This document shows, in pieces, positions 19,101 through 25,787 of a stretch of DNA of 25,787 nt. Every line of letters begins with the position of its first letter. Position 1 is the first letter of the stretch. Source of the DNA: a virus. The notes under the pieces are model-generated. The model worked only from the letters and a program-made list of their open reading frames with translations, was not told the DNA's origin and made no database searches. Both the position numbers and the translations under genes were made by a program. The stretch is taken from positions 1 to 25,787 of IMG/VR virus record IMGVR_UViG_3300025137_000258; one strand, given 5' to 3'.

Positions 19101-20651
19101 ATGAGCATCTACATTCCCCCGAGCATCCCCGAGCGTCTGCACCCCAAGGTCATCGGCCTGGTGGGTGACCCTTCTGAGTTCTGTAGGCTTCACCGCGTGC
19201 AGGACAAGGACAGCAAGCGCGAGATACCCTTCAACCCGCTGCCGATGCAGGTGAAGATATTCAACGCAGTGAAGCGAGGGCACAATCGCATCCTCGTCAT
19301 CAAGGCGCGCCAGGTGGCCGCCACAACGGCTGCCAAGTTCGTGCTGCATCAGCAGTGGATGGCGACCCCTACCGCTGCACTACATGCCCTCGTGTCCCTA
19401 CGGGCTGAGTCTGCCACGGCCCTGCTCGACGACAACCGCCGATGGCTACACCACCCACCCGCCATCCTGCAGCGCCAGCTTGACACCCGCGCCAAGGGTG
19501 AGCTGCGCCTGGCAGACACCGGGGCAAGCCTGAAGGCTTTCACCTCGAGGTCAAGCACAGGCCTGCGCAGCTTCAGTCCCGCCGCTGTGCTGCTGTCTGA
19601 GTTCGCCTTCGCACTCGACCAGGAGGAGCTGCTGGCGCAGGCGCTGTCTGCTGTGGGTGACGGGCTTCTTATGATAGAGAGCACAGCAAACAACCCAGGG
19701 GACCGTTTTAGCGAGCTGATAGCGGGCGCCCCAGAAAACGGCTGGCACCTTATCACCCACTGGTGGCACGAGGAGCCCCGGTACACGGACGCAGACCCGG
19801 AGCACTTCGAGCACACGGAAGGGGAAGAGCAGCTCGTCAAAGAGTACCGGGTCACAGATGGACAGCTCGCCTGGCGCAGGCGCTACCTGGCCACCCTCGG
19901 GCCGTACAAGTTCCGCAGGGAGTACCCGGCCTGCCTCGATGATTGCTTCTTGGGACGGGAGGGCGGATACTACGGGGAAGAGGTCCTGCAAGACATCCAC
20001 GTCATAGACCACGAGCTGCACGGGAAACGACATGGCCGAGAGATTGAGGCGCCCCACCCGCATGACCGGTACGTCATGGGTGTGGACATCGGCGGGGGCG
20101 TGGGCGGTGACTACTCAGCCCTCTGTGTCATATCGGTATCTACCATGCAGCCCGTGTACACGGAGCGCAGCAACCGAGCCACCCCAGCAGCCTGGGCGCA
20201 CCGCTGCATACAGGTGGCATCTCGATACAACAAGGCGCTGATGCTGGCCGAGTCGAATAACCACGGGCATGCGTTCCTGCTCGAAGCCTCGCACTGTGGT
20301 TACCGAGAGCAGTGGCGCAACCCACAGGGGAAGCCCTGGGTGACATCGCTGCAGAGCAAGCTTGATGCCTTCGACACCCTGCGCGAGTCCCTGCAGGTGG
20401 TCAAGGTCATGGACCGGGTGACATGGATGGAGCTGCGCAGCCTCACCATCCCTGCGGGCAAGGTCGCACCTGAGGCCCCGAAAGGTGGCCATGATGACAG
20501 CGCCATGGCCATGGCGTTAGGGTTCCGGTGTCTCCGCGATATTCCGTCCTCTTGGCGGACTCATGCGCTACAATCGGGCCGAACTCGCATCGATGACCTC
20601 ATCCAATCGAGCCGAGCCCGGCGCATCCGGTCCCACAACCTGCCCTTCTGA
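19101..20651 (+). CDS. terL: Terminase large subunit (packaging ATPase-nuclease)
   Basis: The 516-aa protein has both TerL domains. In the ATPase, RILVIKARQVAATT (about residues 63-76) is a KxRQ-type Walker A, AVLLSEFAF (162-170) is Walker B, and MIESTANNPGD (191-201) is the coupling motif. In the RNase H-fold nuclease, VMGVDIGGG holds Asp329, MLAESNNHGH holds Glu384, and GGHDDSAMAMALG holds Asp465 and Asp466. It packages DNA into proheads through the portal and cuts concatemers. The SD is GCAGAGGACC before the ATG. The P-loop has Ala where KARQxG-type terminases usually carry Gly. The family identity is secure; the packaging strategy (headful, cos or repeats) cannot be read from this alone. 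Confidence 0.93.
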   Translation: MSIYIPPSIPERLHPKVIGLVGDPSEFCRLHRVQDKDSKREIPFNPLPMQVKIFNAVKRGHNRILVIKARQVAATTAAKFVLHQQWMATPTAALHALVSLRAESATALLDDNRRWLHHPPAILQRQLDTRAKGELRLADTGASLKAFTSRSSTGLRSFSPAAVLLSEFAFALDQEELLAQALSAVGDGLLMIESTANNPGDRFSELIAGAPENGWHLITHWWHEEPRYTDADPEHFEHTEGEEQLVKEYRVTDGQLAWRRRYLATLGPYKFRREYPACLDDCFLGREGGYYGEEVLQDIHVIDHELHGKRHGREIEAPHPHDRYVMGVDIGGGVGGDYSALCVISVSTMQPVYTERSNRATPAAWAHRCIQVASRYNKALMLAESNNHGHAFLLEASHCGYREQWRNPQGKPWVTSLQSKLDAFDTLRESLQVVKVMDRVTWMELRSLTIPAGKVAPEAPKGGHDDSAMAMALGFRCLRDIPSSWRTHALQSGRTRIDDLIQSSRARRIRSHNLPF

Positions 20652-20661
20652 GAGCCACCCC

Positions 20662-22350
20662 ATGCTGACCCCTGAGCAGTGCCAGTCTATCTGCAACCAG
20701 CATGACCTGTACTGGGACGGCAGACGTGACGAGATGCGGCAGCTGCGGAACCTCTACATGACGCGCTTCTTCGGGTCTGAGCGTCCGGTGCTTGATACGG
20801 TCCTGCGCACCGAGGTGCCCAAGGCCTACGCAGTGGTGGAGAGCTACCTCGGCTCCCTGTACGCCAAGAACCCGAGCGTGGAAGTGCAGGCCGACATCCG
20901 GGGCAGAGGCAACCCGGAGGTAGCCGAGGCCACAGCCAATACCTACCTGCTCACCGTTCGAGAGCAGCTCGAAGACGCTACGCGCCTGGCGCTTATCTAC
21001 CCGGCGGGCTTCATCAAGCTGGCGCCTGTGATGTCGGCCGACCCCCTAAAGCGGGTGAGCTGTGCAGCACTGCCCCCATGGGAGGTCATCGTAGACGCGA
21101 CCTCGAGCAGCTGGGAGCAGCAGCGCTACGTTGGGCACGTCTACCTGATGCCCTTGCTCGAAGCGGCGCAGCGCTACAGCAAGAGCGAGGGGGAGCTGCG
21201 CGCTCGGGCTTACTCGAAGTGGATTGAGTCCACAGGCATCGCAGGCAAGGACCAGATTCTGGGCCTCGGTGACCCTACCCAGACGCCCCCCGAAGAGCAG
21301 TGGGTCAGGGTGGTGGAGCTGTACGACCTGCTTCATGACTCCCTGGTGGTGTGGTCGCCAGACTATGCCGATGGGCAAGAGCACCTTTTCACGGGGGTGA
21401 AAGTTCAGGTGGGTGCTCTTGACCCGGACGCTGCAGCAGACCAAGAGCGCCCGGATGCCGAGACCGAGCACGAGACCACAGGAATTCCTTACAAGACAGC
21501 CAACGGCAGGCCCGTGGTCCCCATCATCCCGCTCTACTTCTCGCGGGACCCTGACACCCCACTGCGTGGCTACTCGCTGATTCGACGGTCTCAGGACCAG
21601 TTCCGAGAACTCAACGTGATGCGCAGCTATCAAGCCAACGGGGTGCGCCGCATGGCTCGCCAGTGGATGGTACGGGCTGGGTTCCTCTCCGAGGACGCAG
21701 CGGCGAAGATTTCGCAGGGCATCGATGGGGAGTTCATTGAAGTGGACCTCCAACCAGGCGCCCCCCTTGAGGGCAACATGATGCCCGTACCCCAAGCGCC
21801 CATCCCTGCAGACATCACCCTCTACGCAGCGACCGTGCAGTCAGACATTGACCAAGCGGGACTCCTGGCGCCCTTCACTCGTGGAGAGGTCACCAAGAGC
21901 ACAGCCACAGAGCAGCAGCTCCTCGCGGCCTACACGAGCAGTGAGGTGGGCCGAATGGCGCGCACAAGAGATGGGGTCATTACGTCCATAGCCCGCACCT
22001 TCAACATCATGCTCAGCGTGGTCCTGGGGGAAGAGGCCGAGCCACTGAGCCTGCCCAACCCGGTAGGCCCTACCATCCTGTCAGCCGATGACCTCACAGG
22101 GGACTTCTCCTACTGGGCCATCGATGCAGGCACTACGCCCATGAGTGACCTTACAAAGCAGCAGGCTCTTGAGCGCCTGACCCCGTTGCTCGTGCAGCTC
22201 GGTGCAGACCCTGCCCAAGTGCTTGGTGAGATTGTTCGGACCTACCAGCTGCCCGAGTCCTTTGCCGAGGTTGCAGAACCTGAGCCACTGGCCCAACAGC
22301 CTGCTGCCCCTCAATCCCCTGTTGGGGGCCTTCCCCCCGGAGAAGTATGA
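20662..22350 (+). CDS. Portal protein
   Basis: The 562-aa product sits directly after TerL and looks like a phage portal. An N-terminal helical region with VLRTEVPKAYAVVESYLGSL is followed by ALIYPAGFIKLAP and ALPPWEVIVDATSSSWEQQR, the 'wing' segment typical of many portals. Next come RPVVPIIPLYFSRDP and RSQDQFRELNVMRSYQANG (stem or tunnel helices) and a disordered Pro-rich C-terminus. The dodecameric ring would dock TerL and the tail. I choose the ATG at 20662; an upstream ATG at 20563 would overlap TerL by 89 bases and adds a Ser/Pro-rich segment without an SD. The end overlaps the next gene by ATGA. Confidence 0.87.
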   Translation: MLTPEQCQSICNQHDLYWDGRRDEMRQLRNLYMTRFFGSERPVLDTVLRTEVPKAYAVVESYLGSLYAKNPSVEVQADIRGRGNPEVAEATANTYLLTVREQLEDATRLALIYPAGFIKLAPVMSADPLKRVSCAALPPWEVIVDATSSSWEQQRYVGHVYLMPLLEAAQRYSKSEGELRARAYSKWIESTGIAGKDQILGLGDPTQTPPEEQWVRVVELYDLLHDSLVVWSPDYADGQEHLFTGVKVQVGALDPDAAADQERPDAETEHETTGIPYKTANGRPVVPIIPLYFSRDPDTPLRGYSLIRRSQDQFRELNVMRSYQANGVRRMARQWMVRAGFLSEDAAAKISQGIDGEFIEVDLQPGAPLEGNMMPVPQAPIPADITLYAATVQSDIDQAGLLAPFTRGEVTKSTATEQQLLAAYTSSEVGRMARTRDGVITSIARTFNIMLSVVLGEEAEPLSLPNPVGPTILSADDLTGDFSYWAIDAGTTPMSDLTKQQALERLTPLLVQLGADPAQVLGEIVRTYQLPESFAEVAEPEPLAQQPAAPQSPVGGLPPGEV

Positions 22351-22865
22351 TGCCCCTGATGATTGCAACAGAAGCCCCCCAGGGCATGCCCGGAGACCTG
22401 GCAGCCCTTGCCGAGGAGCAGGATGCCGTCATCGGTGACGAGATGGCTGCCCTTGTGCCTCGGCCCGAGCGCCCCTACAGCGCCAAGGTCTACACAGCGC
22501 TCACCAAGGCCATCGCGACCGCTGCCCAGGTGATGGGGCTGGACCTCACACCCGAGAGCTACAGCGGACCGGTAGAGGAGATGGATGCCGACGTTGCGCG
22601 ATTCTTGGCCATGATGGCAGCAGCAGCAGAAGACTACGGCAAGCCCTTTCCCGTCGAGCTGGGAGACATCAAGGGAGACAGCGAGCTGACCGCCATCACT
22701 GCTGCCCTTCTCTCCCTCGGGAAGGACAAGGGCTTTGCTGAGTTCCTTGACGCCCCTGCAGAGCCGTCGGAGGTCATCGAAGAAGAGACCATCATGCCTG
22801 ACGGTGAGATGGAAGGAGAAGACGAGGAGGTCTTTGACTTCGGCAAGCGTATGCGGCGCCGCTGA
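22347..22865 (+). CDS. Acidic helical head-cluster protein of unknown function
   Basis: This 172-aa acidic protein is translationally coupled to the portal (ATGA) and to the next gene (one shared base). The first half is Ala-rich and helical (VYTALTKAIATAAQVMGLDL). The middle (AEDYGKPFPVELGDIKGD, then TAITAALLSLGKDKG) looks like a compact helical domain, and the C-terminus switches from highly acidic (EEETIMPDGEMEGEDEE) to basic (GKRMRRR). Small acidic proteins between portal and scaffold often assist head assembly, but I recognise no family. Confidence 0.65.
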   Translation: MMPLMIATEAPQGMPGDLAALAEEQDAVIGDEMAALVPRPERPYSAKVYTALTKAIATAAQVMGLDLTPESYSGPVEEMDADVARFLAMMAAAAEDYGKPFPVELGDIKGDSELTAITAALLSLGKDKGFAEFLDAPAEPSEVIEEETIMPDGEMEGEDEEVFDFGKRMRRR

Positions 22866-23341
22866 TGGCGTTTACAAGCATCAGGGCAAAGGTGGCGCAG
22901 CTCTTTGGCTTTGGAAAGAAGCCCAAGACCGTCATTCCCAAGACTCGTGGGCAGGCCTACTACCGCTCCTATGAGGGTGGGGTCAAGGGCAACCTGGTGC
23001 GCGCCATCGAGACCAAGCAGCCGGTCACATTCTTCTACCAAGACAAGTGGCAGCCTGAAGGGACACCCGGAGCACTCGGGCAGCGAGTGGGCAACCCACA
23101 CGCCATCTGGCGCGGTACGAACGGGCGCACCTATCTGCACCTGTACGTAGACCCGCAAAGCGCCACAGCCACGGGCGGCCTGCCTGGCTGGCGCACCTTT
23201 CTTGTCAACAGAATCCAAGGGGTGAGCGTGTTGGAGCTTGGCTCATCCTTCTTTGGTCGGCCTGTGCGGTTTGTCACTGCGCCAGGTTGGAACCCATCTT
23301 GGTACAGCCGAGTGGGTCAACCCATCAAGCTTCTTGAGTAG
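22865..23341 (+). CDS. WYL-like domain protein in the head gene cluster
   Basis: The 158-aa product begins with a basic, helical segment (MAFTSIRAKVAQLFGFGKKP). It continues with LVRAIETKQPVTFFYQD, then QRVGNPHAIWRGTNGRTYLH, LYVDP and WRTFLVNRIQGVSVLE. The order of a strand with an aromatic pair, an R-x-x-x-P-like strand, a G-x-x-YL strand and an R-x-F-x-x-x-R-I strand resembles the SH3-like WYL fold, which in other proteins senses ligands or nucleic acid. It lacks the usual N-terminal HTH. The location between portal and scaffold suggests a head-assembly or packaging accessory. The fold is inferred from pattern; the role is unknown. Confidence 0.6.
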   Translation: MAFTSIRAKVAQLFGFGKKPKTVIPKTRGQAYYRSYEGGVKGNLVRAIETKQPVTFFYQDKWQPEGTPGALGQRVGNPHAIWRGTNGRTYLHLYVDPQSATATGGLPGWRTFLVNRIQGVSVLELGSSFFGRPVRFVTAPGWNPSWYSRVGQPIKLLE

Positions 23342-23350
23342 AGGACAAAC

Positions 23351-24169
23351 ATGAGTCATGAGAGCGTAGCCGAGCAGGTTCTGGCAGAAGTGCAGCAAGC
23401 CCATCCCGAGGCAGCAGAAGCGCCACCGCCCGAGGCCCCTGAGGTCAGCCCCGAAGTGCAGGCGATGGCAGACGCCATGGCAGCCGATGGGGCGGAGGTG
23501 GAGATTGAGACGCAGGCCGAGGGAGAGGCACCCAAGAAGCGTGGGCTGAGCTGGGAGCAGGCCGTCAAGTCTGTGCCCCCAGACATCGCCAAGCTGATGC
23601 GCAGCATGCAGGCCGACTACACGCGGAAGACCCAAGAGGTAGCCGAGCAACGGAAGGACTTCATTCGGGAACGTGAAGCCCTGATGAAGGGCAAGGCAGC
23701 CATCGAAGACCCGGCCGAGCTGCCGGAGTACGACCCCTTCAACGAGGACAGCATCAACGCACGCATCCAGGCCGGTATCGCCAAAGGCCTCAAGGCCATG
23801 CTCGAACCCATGCAGGCCGAATACGAGCAGATGCAGGCGCAGGACAGCTACAAGTCGTTTCTGCAGGAACATCCCGAGTTCGAGACAGACACGGGCCTGC
23901 GTTCGGAAGTGCAGAGCCTTCTTGAGGGCAACGAGTCCCTGGACTTGGAAACAGCCTACTGGGCAGCTCGTGGCAAGAAGGCGAAGCTCGAAGCCAGCCA
24001 AGCCAAGGAGACCCGCAGCGCCAGGCGCAAGGCACGCCAAGAGGCAGCCCTCACAGCGACGGCCACACCTCGACGAGGAGGAACGGGCAGGGTGCCAGGG
24101 CGTCAGGACCTGAAGACCATGTCAGCGGCAGACATCCTGGCAGTAGCTCAGGCTATGCACCGCAAGTAA
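23351..24169 (+). CDS. Capsid scaffolding protein
   Basis: The 272-aa protein has the composition of phage scaffolds: Pro/Glu/Ala-rich at the N-terminus (APPPEAPEVSPEVQAMA), then a long charged coiled coil (about residues 80-230). The C-terminus is basic (RSARRKARQEAAL, then GRVPGRQDLKTM) and ends in a short helix (SAADILAVAQAMHRK). The basic C-terminal helix is typically the coat-binding end in this class. It lies directly before the coat gene and follows TAGAGGACAAAC, a strong SD. It would template prohead assembly and then leave. No protease signature is seen, so the protein may be recycled intact or cut by an unseen protease. Confidence 0.85.
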   Translation: MSHESVAEQVLAEVQQAHPEAAEAPPPEAPEVSPEVQAMADAMAADGAEVEIETQAEGEAPKKRGLSWEQAVKSVPPDIAKLMRSMQADYTRKTQEVAEQRKDFIREREALMKGKAAIEDPAELPEYDPFNEDSINARIQAGIAKGLKAMLEPMQAEYEQMQAQDSYKSFLQEHPEFETDTGLRSEVQSLLEGNESLDLETAYWAARGKKAKLEASQAKETRSARRKARQEAALTATATPRRGGTGRVPGRQDLKTMSAADILAVAQAMHRK

Positions 24170-24286
24170 GCGCGTGCTATGCTGGCTGTATGTGAGGCCA
24201 CCCCATTGTGGAGCCTTGCGCGTTTGGCACTGTGACGACCACAGCACGCCCCATCCCGCAAGCATCAAACCACAATGGAGGCCCCC
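24170..24286 (+). promoter_or_regulatory. Leader of the coat gene with candidate extended -10 and hairpin
   Basis: This 117-base leader holds TGCTATGCT (24175-24183), an extended -10-like element nearly identical to that at 8174-8182, without a clear -35. A stem-loop follows: AGGCCAC (24195-24201) pairs with GTG (24208-24210) and GCCT (24213-24216) across a two-base bulge. GGAGG at 24277-24281 is the SD for the coat gene. A dedicated promoter would help coat protein exceed scaffold and portal levels. Confidence 0.35.
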
Positions 24287-25297
24287 GTGGCTCCTCAGTC
24301 AGTAATCAGCACTACGCTGCAGCTACTGCGTGACAAGCTCGTCGACAACAGCTTTCTCGCACATCCCCTTTTCCGCGCCATCGAAGGCGCTGGCAACCTC
24401 GTTAAGGTCTCCGGTGGCCTTCGCGTGGAGCAGCCCGTCATCTTTGGCGAGCACTCCAGCATCACCGAGCTGAGCAACGGCTTCGAGCCGGTCTCCATGG
24501 CCGTCACTGACCCGTTCCAGACCGCCAAGTTCGAGTACGCCAACTTCACCCAGCCCATCATCCTTTCCGCTGTCGAGAAGGCAGCCAACAAGGGTGACCT
24601 CGCAGTCGTCAACATCCTCGAATCGAAGATGAAGAACGTCATGCTTGGGCTCAAGAAGGAAGTCTCGAAGCAGGTTATCGCAGGTAGCAGCACCACGCTG
24701 ACCACCATGCAGACCCTCAACGGGATGACCACGGCCGCCGGTACCGGTTGGCTCGAAGGTGTCGCCGCTGCCAGCCAGCAGAACACCGTGGGCGGACTCT
24801 CGAAGGCCACGTACCAGGCACAGAACTGGTTCAACCAGTTCTTCAACTCTGGCGCCAACTTCGACCTGTCACACCTCGACCAGCTGATGATCGATTGCCA
24901 GATTCGGAACCCCTCCGGCGAGTTCCCCGACATCATCTTGATGTCGCCGAAGTGCTTCGCAGCCTTCCAGGCCAAGCAGCAGAGCTTCGTGAACTACGTC
25001 AGCGCCTCTGACCGTGACTCGCTCGACCGGGACATGGTGGCCATGTGGCGCGGTGCGCGCATCTACGTGGACCCAAACCTTGGCTTCACCGCGCAGGCCC
25101 CTGCCCTGCCCGTCTCGGCCTACGTGCTGAGTAGCTCCAACTTCCAGCTCTACGCAGACACCGATGGATTCTTTGAAGTCGGTGACATGATGCCCGTTCC
25201 CGGTACCGCCACTGAGGCTGCGATGGTTTTCTGTCGCATGCAGCTGGTGACGGGCCATCTCGCCTCGCATGGCGTTCTTCTCAACGCGGAGGCCTAA
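24287..25297 (+). CDS. Major capsid protein
   Basis: This 336-aa protein directly follows the scaffold gene. The N-terminal part (STTLQLLRDKLVDNSFLAHP, then VKVSGGLRVEQPVIFGEHSS) and the KFEYANFTQPIILSAVEKAA stretch followed by NILESKMKNVMLGLKKEV are typical of HK97-fold coat proteins: an N-arm, a long spine helix and a beta-rich P domain. A later DIILMSPKCFAAFQ segment fits the A domain. I choose the GTG at 24287, placed five bases after GGAGG. An ATG at 24275 reads in the same frame but has no SD and itself contains that GGAGG. The HK97 fold is inferred from pattern and gene order. Confidence 0.87.
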   Translation: MAPQSVISTTLQLLRDKLVDNSFLAHPLFRAIEGAGNLVKVSGGLRVEQPVIFGEHSSITELSNGFEPVSMAVTDPFQTAKFEYANFTQPIILSAVEKAANKGDLAVVNILESKMKNVMLGLKKEVSKQVIAGSSTTLTTMQTLNGMTTAAGTGWLEGVAAASQQNTVGGLSKATYQAQNWFNQFFNSGANFDLSHLDQLMIDCQIRNPSGEFPDIILMSPKCFAAFQAKQQSFVNYVSASDRDSLDRDMVAMWRGARIYVDPNLGFTAQAPALPVSAYVLSSSNFQLYADTDGFFEVGDMMPVPGTATEAAMVFCRMQLVTGHLASHGVLLNAEA

Positions 25298-25300
25298 GTC

Positions 25301-25774
25301 ATGGCTACCTCTACTCTCGTTCAGTTCCTGGGTGATGGCATCACCTCCCCAACCGGGGCAGGCGCCGACACTTCCAACCGCCGCCAGGTGGAGACCTTCA
25401 TCAGTGGCGCTGCCATCATCAAGGGTGATGTGGTCATGCTCGATACGAGCAAGACCGGTGCAGACCGCGTCCTCTACATCAAGCAGTGCGCCAACGTCGC
25501 AACCGGAAACCCGCTGGCAGTGGGTGTGGCTCTCAACGCTGCAGCTGCAGCCGGTGAGCAGGTGCGCGTTGTGGTGGCTGGCTACGCGGCAGACGTTGAC
25601 TGCGCAGGCGGTACCATCCTCATCGGTGCAGCCCTCTCCGCAGGGAAAACGGCAGCCGGAGAGGTCGACACTGCAGCAGCAAGCGACACCGCTGGGCTGT
25701 TCGCTGTCGCGTTGGAAGCCAAGAGTGCCACGACTTCTAACAAGGTCGCCATCCACATCTTGAAACGCTTCTGA
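25301..25774 (+). CDS. Head decoration or minor head protein (DUF2190-like)
   Basis: A 157-aa protein beginning 3 nt after the coat stop. It is rich in Ala, Gly, Thr and Val with repeating beta segments (AIIKGDVVMLDT, ADRVLYIKQCAN, NPLAVGVALNAA, EQVRVVVAGYAADV). These match the DUF2190/recA-like capsid-stabilising pattern in which each protomer has a Gly-rich beta barrel. It would bind the outer capsid as a trimer or pentamer. It has no cysteine pair, signal or membrane segment. Position and fold pattern support a head decoration protein; alternatives are a head fibre base or minor coat protein. Confidence 0.7.
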   Translation: MATSTLVQFLGDGITSPTGAGADTSNRRQVETFISGAAIIKGDVVMLDTSKTGADRVLYIKQCANVATGNPLAVGVALNAAAAAGEQVRVVVAGYAADVDCAGGTILIGAALSAGKTAAGEVDTAAASDTAGLFAVALEAKSATTSNKVAIHILKRF

Positions 25775-25787
25775 GTCCCCCCCCGGG

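Noticed and set aside
20563-20661. Longer N-terminus for the portal protein from the ATG at 20563
   Set aside because: It would overlap TerL by 89 bases, lacks an SD and adds a low-complexity Ser/Pro segment not expected for a portal.
1-25787. Circular genome closed at the window ends
   Set aside because: Joining the ends gives no start codon for the first gene: the frame runs back into the TGA of the decoration gene through GTC CCC CCC CGG GGG. No terminal overlap beyond GGG is present.
1-25787. tRNA genes, CRISPR arrays, insertion sequences, integrase or att sites
   Set aside because: Reading both strands I found no cloverleaf, no regular spaced repeat array, no transposase and no tyrosine or complete serine recombinase.

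Overview
This window is a GC-rich segment of a tailed double-stranded DNA phage. The evidence is a terminase, portal, scaffold and coat series, an endolysin and holin-like lysis set, and a compact recombination and replication operon, with tight gene packing throughout. Two very long helical proteins next to a coat-portal module suggest a short-tailed (podovirus-like) virion with ejected internal proteins, but no tail tube, tape measure or tail adaptor gene is visible to prove it. I see no integrase, repressor, tRNA, rRNA, CRISPR array or insertion sequence. The host cannot be named; the single-domain M15 endolysin would fit a Gram-negative host.

Layout. Positions 1-11,789 (plus strand) are a late block. 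It holds the end of a beta-rich structural gene, a second beta-rich protein, a 223-aa protein with a hydrophobic N-terminus, a 627-aa coiled-coil protein, a 1447-aa giant protein and two further virion-like proteins. A small-gene cluster follows: an unknown protein, two basic cysteine-containing proteins, an M15 peptidase fused to a YkgJ-like cysteine cluster, and a holin-like protein. Positions 11,865-18,433 (minus strand) are one 13-gene early operon with very frequent ATGA stop/start coupling. In transcription order it encodes a 25-aa membrane peptide, an HNH-type zinc protein, a recombinase-type HTH protein, five small genes, a PrimPol-VirE-like primase-helicase, an ERF annealing protein, a RuvC-like resolvase, a RecE/Cas4-like nuclease and SSB. 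Positions 18,434-18,825 are a non-coding divergent control region rich in repeats. Positions 18,826-25,774 (plus strand) are the packaging and head block: TerS, TerL, portal, an unknown gene, a WYL-like protein, scaffold, major capsid protein and a decoration-like protein.

The genes fit together as follows. The leftward operon would prime and unwind phage DNA (PrimPol-VirE), protect it (SSB), recombine it by single-strand annealing (nuclease plus ERF) and resolve branches (RuvC). No DNA polymerase is encoded here, so host polymerase use is inferred. The concatemers would then be packaged by TerS/TerL through the portal into a scaffold-built capsid. The two blocks diverge from the 18.4-18.8 kb region, where a 22-bp inverted repeat, 10-bp direct repeats and a repeated GGGNCGGGT-type motif look like operators or replication-initiator sites. 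The late block and the leftward operon converge at about 11.8 kb on a stem-loop.

The most unusual points are the YkgJ-like/M15 fusion, the repeat-dense divergent region, the WYL-like gene inside the head cluster, the 25-aa membrane peptide heading the early operon, and a duplicated stop-SD-start coupling cassette.
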